Of a DNA stretch of 64,000 bases, positions 46,084 through 56,762 are shown one piece after another. Made by a program: the position numbers and the translations under genes. The notes under the pieces are model-generated. The model saw nothing but the letters and a program-made list of their open reading frames with translations. It searched no databases and was not told the DNA's origin. The DNA is taken from contig CM071573.1 in assembly GCA_036426205.1 (NCBI GenBank), positions 48,261,874 through 48,325,873 on the forward strand, given 5' to 3'. Numbering within the stretch: the first letter of the stretch is position 1; the number at the start of each line of letters is the position of its first letter. The stretch comes from Ascaphus truei. Its lineage: Eukaryota; Chordata; Amphibia; Anura; Ascaphidae.

Positions 46084-46797
46084 TTATCTTGTATTGTATG
46101 CCTTTATATAGCGCCATTAATGTACATAGCGCTTCACAGTAGTAATACGCGACAATCATATAAATAACAAATAATATAAATAACAGGTCATGGGAATAAG
46201 TGCATCAGACATAAAAGTAACATTTAGGAAGAGGAGTCCCTGCTCTGAGGAGCTTACAATCTAATTGGTAGGTAGGAAGAACGTACAGAGATAGTGGGAG
46301 GGCATTCTGGTAAGTGAGTCTGCAGGGGGCCAAGTTTGATGTATTATGCGTATAGTATTAGCCACGGTGCTACTCATATGTTTCTTTAAGCAAGTGTGTC
46401 TTAAGGTGGGTCTTAAGGGTGGATAGAGAGGGTGATAGTCGGGTATTGAGGGGAAGGGCATTCCAGAGGTGCGGGACAGTCAGTGAGAGGTTTAAGACGG
46501 CAGAGGGCTTTAGATACAAAGTGGGTAGAGAGAAGACATCCTTGAGAAGAACGCAAGAGTCGGGATGGTGCATAGCGAGAAATTAGGGCTGAGATGTAAG
46601 GAGGGGCAGAAGAGTGTAAAGCTTTAAAAGTGAGGAGAATTTAGTGCGAGATGCGGGATTTGACCGGAAGCCAGGAGAGTGATTTCAGCAGGGAAAATGC
46701 TGAGACAGATTTAGGAAAGAGTAGTGTGATTCTGGCAGCAGCGTTTAGGATAGATTACAGGTGAGAGGCAGAAAGGCCGGACAACAGGAGGTTACAC
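46084..46797 (-). mobile_element. LINE 3' end (L2/CR1/Rex-like), second copy
   Basis: Longer counterpart of the copy at 612-1182. Minus-strand fragments include LTVPHLWNALPLNTRLSPSL, STLKTHLKTHLLKETYE and the downstream ADSLTRMPSHYLCTFFLPTN. The 3' UTR has the TATATAGCGCC...GCGCTTCACAG stem. On both sides the flanking DNA is related to one CR1 segment (46040-46083 and 46798-46860, compare 55110-55200), so this is an insertion into an older CR1 copy. Confidence 0.8.
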
Positions 46798-46992
46798 ATC
46801 TTTTCCTGCAAAAATGTAATCCCAAATTATTCCTTATTCCCAAATTGGTCTTCTAATTATAGAGGTAAATAAGAATTTTAATCAGTTAGTGTTAGGACCT
46901 GCGAATTTGGTCATGCCTTGATGTGGCTCGCAGGCTTATACGCTTTGGCCAAAGGGTTAACTAAATAACCGTTTTCCAAGAGATGTATAGGT

Positions 46993-48267
46993 ACAGTTGG
47001 GTCCGGAAATAATTGGACACTGACACAATTTTCATAATTTTGGCTCTGTACGCCACAACAATGGATTTGAAATTAAACAACCGAGATGCAATAGAAGTGC
47101 AGACTTTCAGCTTTAATTCAAGGGGTTGAACAAAAATATCGTATGAAACATTTTGGAATTGCAAACATTTTGATACACTGTCCCCTTATTTCAGGGGCTC
47201 AAATGTAATTGGACAAATTAACACAATCATCAATAAAATGTTCATTTTTAATACTTTGTCGAGAATCCTTTGCAGGCAATGACTGCTTGGTGTCTGGAAC
47301 GCATGGACATCACCAGACGCTGGGTTTTCTCCTTTGTGATGCTTTGCCAGGCCTTTACTGCAGCTGTCTTCAGTTGTTGTTTGTGGGTCTTTCTGCCTTA
47401 AGTTTTGTCTTCAGCAAGTGAAATACATGCTTGATCGGGTTGAGATCAGGTGATTGACTCGGCCATTGCAGAATATTCCACTTCTTTGCCTTAAAAAACT
47501 CATGGGTTGCTTTCGCAGTATGTTTTGGGTCATTGTCCATCTAAAGTAAAGCGCCGTCCAATCAACTTCGCTGAATTTGGCTGAATCTGAGCAGACAATA
47601 TATTCCTATACACTTCAGAATTCATCCGGCTGCTTCAGTCTTCTGTCACATCATCAATAAACACTAGTGACCCAGTGCCATTGTAAGCCATGCATGCCCA
47701 TGCCATCACACTGACTCCACCATGTTTTACAGATGTGGTATGCTTCGGATCATGAGCCATTCCAAACCTTCTCCATACTTTTTTCTTCCCATCATTCTGG
47801 TACAGGTTGATCTTAGTTTCATCTGTCCAAAGAATGCTGTTGCAGAACTGGGCAGGCTTTTTTAGATATTGTTTGGCAAAGTCTAATCTGGCCTTTCTAT
47901 TCTTGAGGCTTATGAATGGTTTGCACCTTGTGGTGAAACCTTTATATTTGCTCTCGTGAAATCTTCTCTTTATGGTAGACTTGGATAATGATATGCCTAC
48001 CTCCTGGAGAGTGTTCTTCACTTGGCTGGATGTTGTGAAGGGGTTTTTCTTTACCATGGAAATCCTACGATCATCCACCACTGTTGTCTTCTGTCCAGGC
48101 CTTTTTGTGTTGCAGAGCTCACCAGTGCGTTCTTTTTTCTCAGAATGTACCAAACTGTTGATTTGGCCACTCCTAATGTTCCTGCTATCTCTCTGATGGA
48201 TTTCCTTTTTTTTTTGCAGCCTAAGGATGCCCTGTTTCACTCGCATTGAGAGCTCCTTTGGCCACAT
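46993..48267 (-). pseudogene. Tc1/mariner transposon, near full length
   Basis: Minus-strand Tc1 transposase. The N-terminal half is one long open frame from the start (SMRVKQGILRLQKKKEIHQR) through RPGQKTTVVDDRRISMVKKN, STIKRRFHESKYKGF, and ILWTDETKINLYQNDG with the first catalytic Asp, to VFIDDVTED. An in-frame TGA follows. The rest continues with a frameshift near 47556: DNDPKHTAKATHEFFKAK with the second Asp, then PSQSPDLNPIKHVF, in which the third catalytic residue is Lys instead of Glu. The left inverted end, CAGTTGGGTCCGGAAATAAT, follows TA at 46991-46992. No right inverted end was found past 48300. Confidence 0.9.
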
Positions 48268-49744
48268 GTTGTGGGTTCACAGCAACAGCTTTCAAATGTA
48301 AGTGATGGCATTCCTGTTCAGGGATTGAATGTGGAGTTCTCCCTCCTCTCCCTTCCTTCTGGGTTGCTACACTGGCCATATGTTGCTTGTTGATCGCATC
48401 GGCTCCGCATCCGGGTATACGAGAGGGCGTCGGTGACTTCTAGGACGCCGACTACTCATGATGTCTCGGCCCAAGGATTGGACGAAGAGTTCCCCTCCTA
48501 TCCCCACCTCTATCAGCTGGGACATTTAAATAACGTGGTAATTCACTCAATCAAGGACAGGGACTACCATAGATGAGTGCATGAGAGCCACTAACAAAAT
48601 CAAAATAGAGGGGGAATTTGGGTCCCCCTGTGTTCCTTGTGCACCCTTCAAAGTGTAGTACTGTACTACTGACTGAGCACCACTTGTGCACCCTTTCAAA
48701 GTGTAGTACTCTATAATAACTACTAATTGTTGTAGTGAGATTTGAAAAAAACGGGTACCCGGCCAAAATCAATAGTTCTACCCGGCCGGGTACCCGAATA
48801 CCTGGTTTGGCACTTACCTGCAGGGTGGCGGCGACATCTTGGAACAGCAGCAGCTGGGGTTTACAGGGGCCTCGCACGCTTCCCAAGGGCACTTAAATTA
48901 AGTGTCGGGGAAGCGGCGAAGGCCTCTGTAAACTGCACTTACCTTGCTTCTGTAGATGCGGCAAATTATGCCGTGAGGTCATGTTACATCACAATGACAA
49001 TGCCAGAGGCAAGGTAAGAGGTGGGGGGCCGGGGGTGGCGCAGAGAGGGGAACAGCTGGCAGGGGGCGCAGGGAAAAAAAGATTGCGGTCCCCTGCTTTA
49101 GAAAGTGAGGACACTGGGGCGCAACCTGAATGTGCAAATAAAGTGTAACAGGGCGAGAAATACGCAGTAATAAGGTAGTGGGTGAACGGCAGTGAGAGGC
49201 CGAGAGTATTGGAAAATATACTGGCCCAAACTGTCGCTCCTGCTCAGCTGAAGGAGAACCCTGCTTTAACCTATAAAATATATCACTATATGGTACTGCG
49301 CCTTTAGTAATTATCTGTCTTAGAAAGATTCAATCATCCTTTAAGTGAATAATTGCTTATTTGTATCCTGTGAAAAATGATGGTTCTTTTGAACCAGTGC
49401 TTGTTAGCAAATTATGTGTATCTGTCTGATGAAAGATCGCATCAGAACTACTTTATAAACCAAAGACAAAAGAAAAATAAAATACCTGTACATCGAAGGA
49501 TTAACAAACAGTCCTTTTACCGAAATATATTATTTAAAGGTTGTAAAAAACCTTGAAAGTATTTGTTTGAAACTTAAACATCAATGTTATGGATCATTCT
49601 TTGAAAATTACAACATGTAAAATATGGCATTTTATATGGGTGTACAGTAGAACAGTTTTTAATAGTTTGATCAGTGAGATGCTTCAAACAGTTACAGAAT
49701 AGTGTTTATTTAAAAGTAAAAAATATATGTTTAGAAATACTTGC
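48268..49744. other. Intergenic sequence with a GC-rich repeat
   Basis: No supported gene. Two near-identical CACCCTTCAAAGTGTAGTAC blocks lie at 48640-48720. A GC-rich repeat at 48780-49090 (CACTTACCTGCAGGGTGGCG, GAAGGCCTCTGTAAACTGCA) is related to 45370-45555. Confidence 0.4.
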
Positions 49745-49963
49745 TTGACAAATCACCCAAAATCTACTCGCCGAACCAAAAAATCTACTCGCCACCTAGT
49801 CCCGCCCCAACCCCGCCTCTAGTCCCGCCTCTAGTCCCGCCCCCAATCCCGCCTCTAATCCTGCCCCCAGCCCCGCATTTAAAAAAACATAAATGAAATA
49901 AATTCCTAGTAAGAACATTCGTTTTTGACATTTAATTATTGTATTAAATTATACTACAATTAG

Positions 49964-50004
<41 letters not shown>

Positions 50005-50981
50005 TGTGTGGTGTGTGGTGTGTGTGTGTGTGTGTGTGTGTGTGTTGATATAAATGTCGAATCTGAGAAAAAAAAGCCAGATGATGAATGACTAGTTTCC
50101 TGCACCCCTTAACAGTGCCTGGATGCCCCCCGTTTCACAATTTTAAAGCAGCAATCCCACTGGGATCTTACCTGATCCGCAACCCTCAATGTCCATGTAC
50201 CTCATTCCCGCAATGTTATGCATAGGAGGGCATGTCATTCCCAACCTGTCTTCTGGTTTACGGGGGATTTCCAATGTTCTTCTGTGTGAAGCTTGAGTCA
50301 GATCTGGAAGAAAGCAGTATAGGTTACTGTTCGGTTGTAGTATAGGGCAGTTAAGAATACAGGGTAAATAAAATATCCAGATCCAGATTGTGAGACAGAG
50401 AGAGGGTGAGAGAGAGAGATACTTAGATGAGGGGTGAGAGAGATGGGAGAGCGGGTGAGAGAGAGACGGTAGAGAGAGACGGAGAGAGGGTGAGAGAGAG
50501 ACGGAGAGAGGGTGCGAGAGAGACGGAGAGAGGGTGACTGGGTGGGGGGATGGGGTGACTGGGTAGGGGGATGGGATGACAGGTGGGGGGATATCTGACT
50601 GGGTGGGGATTACTGACTGTCTGACTGGGTGGGGGTGACTGGGCGACTGGGCAAGGGGTGGACTGGACTGACTTTTGACTGACTGGGTGGGGGGGGGGTG
50701 ACTGGTGGGGGGGTATGACTGGGGTGGGGGGGTAGAACGCTGGGTGGGGGTTGGGGGGGTAATGACTGAATGGGTGGGGGGTATTGACTGACTGGGTATG
50801 ACTGACACTTATGACTGACGTGGGGGGGGGGTATGACTGACTGGGTGGGGGTGGGTATGACTGACTGGGTGGGGTGGGGGGATGACTGACTGGGTGGGGG
50901 GATGACTGACTGGTGTCCTACACGTTCTCGTTCTCTCTCTCTCTCTCTCTCTCTCCTCCTTCTCTTCCTCTCATCAACCAA

Positions 50982-51021
<40 letters not shown>

Positions 51022-51466
51022 AAATCCCCTGTTGTCATCTCCTGCCCCGCGCGAGCAGCCACGGGGACAGGAGCGGAGACCAGAGGGGAAGCGGGTTCGG
51101 GGGGTGAAAATTCCCCGCTGTCATCTCCTGCCACGGGCGTGCAGCCACGGGGACAGGAGCGGAACCGGAGGGCACGCGGGACTGGGGGAAATACCCAGCT
51201 GTCATCTCCTGCCCCGCGCAAAGCAGCCACGGGGACAGGAGCGGATGAGGGGGGAAGCGCGAGCAGGAGACAGGGACAGGAGCAGCCATTACTTACCCCT
51301 GCAGAGAAGGGCTCCATTCCGTGTCACGACCAATTGGCCAATCAGCCAGGAGGATATTTTTTTTTGTTATTTATTTTTTTAAATTTCCGCAGATCAGGGG
51401 AAAAAAGTAGCTGGCCACAGGCCAATTTCCGTTCGCACCTGGCGAGTGGGCGACCGGGTTTGTCGA
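49745..51466. mobile_element. Inverted-repeat element filled with tandem repeats
   Basis: Left end: TGCTTGACAAATCACCCAAA, then ATCTACTCGCC twice. Right end: GGCGAGTGGGCGACC, GGGTTTGTCGAGCA, which pairs with the left end imperfectly. The interior holds CCCGCCTCTAGTCCCGCC units, a (GT)n block at 49966-50043, GAGAGAGACGGAGAGAGGG units at 50395-50535, TGACTGGGTGGGGGGA units at 50535-50915, a (CT)n/(CA)n pair at 50935-51019, and three copies of GTCATCTCCTGCC(A/C)CG(C/G)G...CAGCCACGGGGACAGGAGCGG at 51035-51245. A related end is at 18880-18935. Open frames within it are compositional. Confidence 0.65.
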
Positions 51467-51693
51467 GCACTGCCTATATAAATACCTATAATTGTCTTTT
51501 TCTTTTCTTCTTTTTTTAGGTGTTAATTACCCACTATTGGCATGCCACTGCTATTCGTTCACTTTGGTGCTAGGAGAGACTACACTTTAACTAACTTTAT
51601 ATAGTCTTTACCTAATGTGTCTTCTTTTCGAGCAGAGGATCCCATGAGTGGAAACGAAGTATTTTGCACACGTGCTTATTCCCCAAACTGACT

Positions 51694-52884
51694 ATGGAAA
51701 ATAGCAGTCATCAAAAAAACGACAACAATCAGGAAGGAAACAGCAGGGTCCCATCTAAACCAAGAAGGAAGTGCAAAACAACTGCAAGGTATTCCCCAAA
51801 TGAATTAAATCTCGTAGGAAAAGGAAAGCTCACAAACACCCATGCAGATAACCACAGAAAGCACAAAATAAGAAAGAAAAAAAAATCTTGGAAAGAGAAA
51901 TGCATCAAGGAGAATTCAGAAACCGTGAACAACTTCAAGAACATTCAAGCGAAATATACGTGTACGGATTGTGGTAAAACTTTTCACAGAAAACCAAATT
52001 ATACAGTTCATCAAAGAACCCACACTGGGGAAAGGCCATACATATGCAGTGAATGTGGAAAATGCTTTACTCAAAGCTCAAGTCTATTTAGACACCTTAG
52101 AGTCCATGCTCAAGTGAAGCCATACACCTGCACCGAATGTGGGAAAACCTTTACGCAGAACTCACATCTTATAACACACAAGAGAATCCACACAAGCGAA
52201 AAGCCCTACACATGCAGCGAGTGTGGGAAATGCTTCAGCAGCAGCTCAAATCTAGTTAAACACCGCAAGGTCCACACAGGAGAGAAATCCTGGCACTGCA
52301 CTGTGTGTTGGAAAAGCTTTTCCTGCAGCACACAACTACGGGCGCATCTGAGAGTCCACACAAAAGAAAAACCATATGCATGTAATGTATGTGAGAAAAG
52401 CTTTAGTAGCAGCTCAAATCTGGTTACACACCAGAGGGTCCACACAGGAGAGAGGCCATATGTATGTAAGGAATGTGAAAAAAGGTTTACTCAAAGTTCA
52501 GCTCTTATTCAGCATCTTAAAACCCACGCAAAAGAGAGGCCCTGTGTCTGCACTGAATGTGGGAAGTGTTTTACTGATGATGCAAGTCTTGTCAGGCACC
52601 AGAAAGTCCACACAGATGAAAAATTATACACCTGCTCTGAATGTGGAAAGAGTTTTAGTGGCAATTCAGCTCTTGTGAGACACCAACGAGTACACTCAGG
52701 AGAGAGACCATACTCCTGTGCTGATTGTGGGAAGACATTCAAAGATAAGTCAGCTGTTGTAAGACATAGTAAAATCCACATAGAAGAGAAATCATTTGCA
52801 TGCACTGATTGTGCAGAAGTATTAAGTGATAGTTTGAGTCTTTTAATTCATATGAGAACCCACACTCAAGTAAAGGTTCAATAA
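51694..52884 (+). CDS. C2H2 zinc-finger protein, last exon (ZNF-4)
   Basis: Kruppel-type protein with eleven intact C2H2 fingers, from YTCTDCGKTF to FACTDCAEVL, with TGERP/TGEKP and divergent linkers (AQVKP, TSEKP, TKEKP, AKERP, TDEKL, IEEKS). An acceptor, CTTCTTTTCGAGCAG, ends at 51635, so the exon starts at 51636. In the phase-1 frame used by its paralogs, translation would stop at a TGA near 51691. The finger frame opens at ATG 51694, with A at -3 and G at +4, so translation probably starts inside this exon. A Lys-rich leader (RKHKIRKKKKSWKEK) may be a nuclear signal. No effector domain was seen. AATAAA at 53074-53079 is a likely poly(A) signal. Confidence 0.9.
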   Translation: MENSSHQKNDNNQEGNSRVPSKPRRKCKTTARYSPNELNLVGKGKLTNTHADNHRKHKIRKKKKSWKEKCIKENSETVNNFKNIQAKYTCTDCGKTFHRKPNYTVHQRTHTGERPYICSECGKCFTQSSSLFRHLRVHAQVKPYTCTECGKTFTQNSHLITHKRIHTSEKPYTCSECGKCFSSSSNLVKHRKVHTGEKSWHCTVCWKSFSCSTQLRAHLRVHTKEKPYACNVCEKSFSSSSNLVTHQRVHTGERPYVCKECEKRFTQSSALIQHLKTHAKERPCVCTECGKCFTDDASLVRHQKVHTDEKLYTCSECGKSFSGNSALVRHQRVHSGERPYSCADCGKTFKDKSAVVRHSKIHIEEKSFACTDCAEVLSDSLSLLIHMRTHTQVKVQ

Positions 52885-53073
52885 TGCACTGAAAACCAGA
52901 ACTCTGCTTACACAGCATAAACATCACTACAACTGAAAAGTAATTTTAAAAATTATGGATTGTCCATTGAAAAAAAAAAAAAAAAAAAACCCCATATAAA
53001 ATGTGGGATTTTATGTAATGAACAGTATTATTTGGGGCTGGGAAACAGACATTGTAATTCTTTTTTATATCAA

Positions 53074-53079
53074 AATAAA
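53074..53079 (+). terminator. Candidate poly(A) signal of ZNF-4
   Basis: AATAAA about 190 bases after the ZNF-4 stop codon, on the same strand. An A-rich run at 52972-52989 lies between. Confidence 0.6.
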
Positions 53080-53292
53080 GGAAATGTATTGGCGCAAATT
53101 CTATATTGTATGATATTCTTCAATGTGAGTTTCATGATAAAACATTTTATCCTATGTAAAATGCTGATCGGGCATACAGAATCTTTTATTTACAAACCAG
53201 TAGTGCCTCTATGTTTTATATATGAGCCTGAGGTAGAAATAGTTTTTCAATTTTCGGGACCGTAATACCTCCACTTTTTTTTATTTAGAAAC

Positions 53293-53727
53293 TAAGGCCC
53301 AGATCCACAGAGCCCCATTGAGTGCGGTAACGTCACGGTATGCCTTAACGTGTAACTTCAAAACTCAATAACGCTACATTGAGGACCAAGTGACTTGTAT
53401 ACCTCTGCAAACACACCTCTATACAATACCTGTGAATAAAACAGAATATATCTGAGATACTTGGGATATTTGCTCATTTGAATAGGCAAAGTATATTTAA
53501 ATTACTTAAATTAGCACATTTCCCAGGTGTGTTCATTTTTGTTCACTGGTATCACTACACGTATTGTATAAAGGTGTGTTTGAAGAGGTATATATCCAAT
53601 GAAAGAAGCACTTAGGTACTCGTAGTCAAATAAAAGGCATGTTTATAGGGGAAAAATGAAAAAGTGTATGTAATATAACAGGAATGGAAAAATGTAGTAA
53701 TGTCGCCTCACTGTATACCAAGCGCAG
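53293..53727. repeat. Small repeat with CCAGATCCACAGAG end
   Basis: The start, GGCCCAGATCCACAGAGCC, is akin to the end of the small MITE at 26028 (CCAGATCCACAAAAG). The right boundary is unclear; the rest shows no gene. Confidence 0.35.
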
Positions 53728-54288
53728 TTGTGTGAAAAAGAAAGTACACCCTCTTTGAATTCTATGGTTTTACATATCAGGACATAATAACAATCATCTG
53801 TTCCTTAGCAGGTCTAAAAATTAGGTAAATACAACCTCAGATGAACAACAACACATGACCTATTACACCGTGTCATGATTTATTTAACAAAAATAAAGCC
53901 AAAATGGAGAAGCCATGTGTGGAAAAACTAAGTATAACTTATGATTCAATAGGTTGTAGAACCATGTTTAGCAGCAATAACTTGAAGTAATTGTTTTCTG
54001 TATGACTATCAGTCTCTCACAACATCGTGGAGGGATTTTGGCCCACTCTTCTTTACAACGTTGCTTTAGTTCATTGAGGTTTGTGGGCATTTGTCTATGC
54101 ACAGCTCTCAAGGTCCAGCCACGGCATTTCAATCGGGTTGAGGTCGGACTTTGACTGGGCCATTGCAACACTTTGATTCTTTTCTTTTTCAGCCATTCTG
54201 TTGTAGATTTGCTGGTGTGCTTTGGATCATTGTCCTGTTGCATGACCCAATTTCGGCCAAGCTTTAGCTGTCGGACAGATGGCCTCAC
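53728..54288 (-). pseudogene. Tc1/mariner transposon, 3' half
   Basis: Left terminal repeat CAGTTGTGTGAAAAAGAAAG, ACACCCTCTTTGAATTC at 53728-53775. The minus-strand frame 53968-54288 gives MRPSVRQLKLGRNWVMQQDN, DPKHTSKSTTEWLKKKRIKV and LQWPSQSP, the second catalytic Asp block and beyond, then KEEWAKIPPRCCERLI. The catalytic Glu region is garbled (TSTRLKCRGWTLRAVH). The 5' half of the gene is missing because the element abuts CR1 sequence at 54289. Confidence 0.85.
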
Positions 54289-54292
54289 ATTT

Positions 54293-55842
54293 TCATAAAT
54301 TCCAACTTACCTCCTCAAAGAAACAAATAAGGTTAGTTTGGCACGACCTATCCTTTATAAATTCATGCTGACTATTACCAATAATTTTGTTTTCCATTAG
54401 GTATTCCTGAATATTATCCAGTATTAAACCTTCAAGTAATTTCCCCACTGTTGAAGTCAGGCTTACAGGTCTGTAATTCCTTGGTTGTAATCTAGCTCCC
54501 TTTTTTAAATATAGGCGCCACATCTGCTTTACGCCAATCTTGTGGTACTGAGCCTGTGGAAATGGAGTCCCTGAATATTAAATGTAATAGTTTGGCTATT
54601 ACTGAATTTAACTCCTTGAGAACTCTTGAATGTATGCCATCAGTGCAAGGTGCCTTATTTACTTTAATTTTTCCAAGCCGCCTATGAACCTCTTCCTCAG
54701 TTAAAGAATTGTTCATTAATATGGAGGTTGTGGCTTCCTCGTGCCGCACTACTATTGAAATTGATTCTTCCCTGGTTAACACAGGGAAGTGTGTTTGCTT
54801 TTTACTTATCTCCAATAATTTGCCTGCCCATCTCACACTGAAAGGGTCCTATATTTTCTTTTCACATTTTTTTTTGTTATTAAGATACCCATTTGAACTT
54901 TTTAGGGTTGACCTTACTTTCTATTGCTGTCCATTTTTGCTAATTTGATTGCTTTTTTGCAACTTGTGTTACATTGCTTATAATTCTGATACGATGCCTC
55001 CGTCCCTTCTGATTTAAAGAAACTAAACGCCTTCCTCTTCTTGTACATTTCCGCCCCTATCGGTTTTTTAGCCATATTGGTTTTGTCTTATTTCAATTAT
55101 ACTTATTACCCATAAGTGTGCTTTTCTAACAATGTTTTAAAGACTGCCCATTTATCTTCTACATTTTCCCTGCAAAAACATCATCCCAATGTTTTACTTG
55201 TAGATTAGTCCTCAGTTTATTAAAATTTGTCTTTCTAAAGTTTAAGGTCTTTGTTGAACCCAAGTAATCTGTTTTTTGATCATTTATTTCAAATGAGACC
55301 ATGTTATGATCACTGTTACCCAAATGTTCCTGGACTTGAATATTTGCTATTACAGCTCAACCCCGCTATAACGCGATCCATTACAACGCGAATCCGCTTA
55401 AATCCGCTTATAACGCGATGCAAGCGTGGCTCCCAGTATTTATGAATACTTTACAACACGATTATTGGTGTCTTAAATACTTTATTGTACAATGCGTACA
55501 ATTGTACATTATTTATAACACGATACGCTTCTAGCGCGATGTGATTCTTTGGACCCAAAGCACAGCGTTATAAGAGGGTTGAGCTGTACTTCTACATTGT
55601 TTGATATTACCAAATCCACTATTGCCCCTCTCCTGGTTGGTTCCTCAATTTGGGTCATATAATTGTCTTTAAGCACCCCCCAAAAACCTGTTTCCTTTTG
55701 TTGTAATGCTAATCTCATTGCCCAAGTCTATGTCTGGATAATTAAAATCCCCCAAAATGCAAACATGACCTAGTTTTAATGCCTTCTCCATTTGCAAAAG
55801 TATTTTAGCTTCCTCAAACTCACAGATATTTGGTGATTTACA
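54293..55842 (-). pseudogene. CR1-type LINE ORF2 fragment
   Basis: Minus strand. The endonuclease part, around 55720-55840, reads KSPNICEFEEAKILLQMEKA and then HVCILGDFNYPDIDLGNEIS with the catalytic GDFN motif, then EEPTRRGAIVDLVISNN. The reverse transcriptase start at 54293-54836 reads EEEVHRRLGKIKVNKAPCTD, GIHSRVLKEL, GSVPQDWRKADVAPIFKKGS, NYRPVSLTSTVGKLLEGLI and QHEFIKDRSCQTNLICFFEE. These are standard CR1 blocks. A pogo-like MITE splits the endonuclease end. The catalytic polymerase box and the 3' end are lost, replaced by Tc1 DNA. Confidence 0.88.
55353..55586. mobile_element. pogo/Tigger-like MITE in CR1
   Basis: CAGCTCAACCCCGCTATAACG on the left and GCGTTATAAGAGGGTTGAGCTG on the right are inverted repeats, flanked by TA at 55351-55352 and 55587-55588. 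234 bp, with internal GCGATCCATTACAACGCG-type repeats. The ends and TA duplication are those of pogo-family elements. Confidence 0.88.
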
Positions 55843-56251
55843 GGAGGGGAGTGCAAACTTTTTTAAGCTGCGCCCTCCTGCCAGGCCTCCCCCGATCTCG
55901 CACCCCCTCTCCTACCTTCCACATGCGTCAAATGACACTCTGTGGTCGCGTGACAGCATGTGACCTGCGGCGTAATTTGACGCAGGCAACATCACGTCAC
56001 ATGACCCCGCGGCGTAATTTGATGCCGCATTGCCATGGAGATGCGTCTGAAACAAGGTAAGTTTCCTTGGGTCCCTGGGGGGGCGGGAGGGTTGTGATAC
56101 CCCCCCCCCCCCTCCTCAGATCTGTCCGGCTGCGGGGGCGGGTGGGTATCTCTGCGGTGGCTGACTTTGGGTGCGCTGTGTGACGGAGGTGGGTGGCAGC
56201 TGCTGACTTACTGTGGGGCTGGCTGTCTGGTGCAGTGGCGGGCGGGAGCAG
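55843..56251. repeat. GC-rich repeat with GCGGCGTAATTTGA units
   Basis: A GGAGTGCAAACTTTTTTAAG start and two GCGGCGTAATTTGA(C/T)GC units at 55968 and 56010, between CRE/E-box-like CACGTCACATGAC motifs. It resembles the hAT-type repeats at 45370 and 48800 in its closing part (GCCATGGAGATGCG). Confidence 0.4.
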
Positions 56252-56762
56252 GGCCGCCAACAGAAATCATGAGGCCCAGGACAAATGAAAGGAGCAGGGC
56301 ACCCCCTCCCCCCCATAACGCACCCCTCCCCCAACCCATAGAACACCTACCATGAAAAAATATTTTTTAGCGCGCAACTTTTACTTAACTTTTTTCTTTT
56401 TCTGATTCTGAAAAAAACATTACAATGCAACCTGTTTATTTTTATATTTTCAACAAAAGACAGGTGCCTGGCGGACTGAGTGGGTGACAGTGACTGGGTG
56501 GGTGACAGAGTGGGTGGGTGGATTACTGAATGGGTGGGTTACTGAATGGGTGGGTTACTGAATGGGTGGGTTACTGAATGGGTGGGTTACTGAATGGGTG
56601 GGTTACTGAATGGGTGGGTTACTGAATGGCTGGGTTACTGAATGGCTGGGTTACTGAATTTGGTTACTGAATGGTTGGGTGGGTTACTGAATGGGTGGGT
56701 GGGTTATGGTTACTGAATTTGGGTTACTGAATGGGTGGGTTACTGAGTGGAAGTTGGGGGGG
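56252..56762. mobile_element. hAT-like element end with GGGTGGGTTACTGAAT array
   Basis: The left end CAGGGCCGCCAACAG, AAATCATGAGGCCCAGGACA matches the reverse complement of the right end of the element at 28283-29180, and homology continues through AACCCATAGAACACCTACC and TTTTTAGCGCGCAAC. From 56519 some twelve copies of a 16-base GGGTGGGTTACTGAAT unit follow. The far end was not identified. Confidence 0.6.

Noticed and set aside
50143..51519. Open frames over 200 codons on both strands
   Set aside because: They translate TGACTGGGTGGGG, CA/CT and GC-rich tandem repeats within a mobile element; no domain and no splice context.
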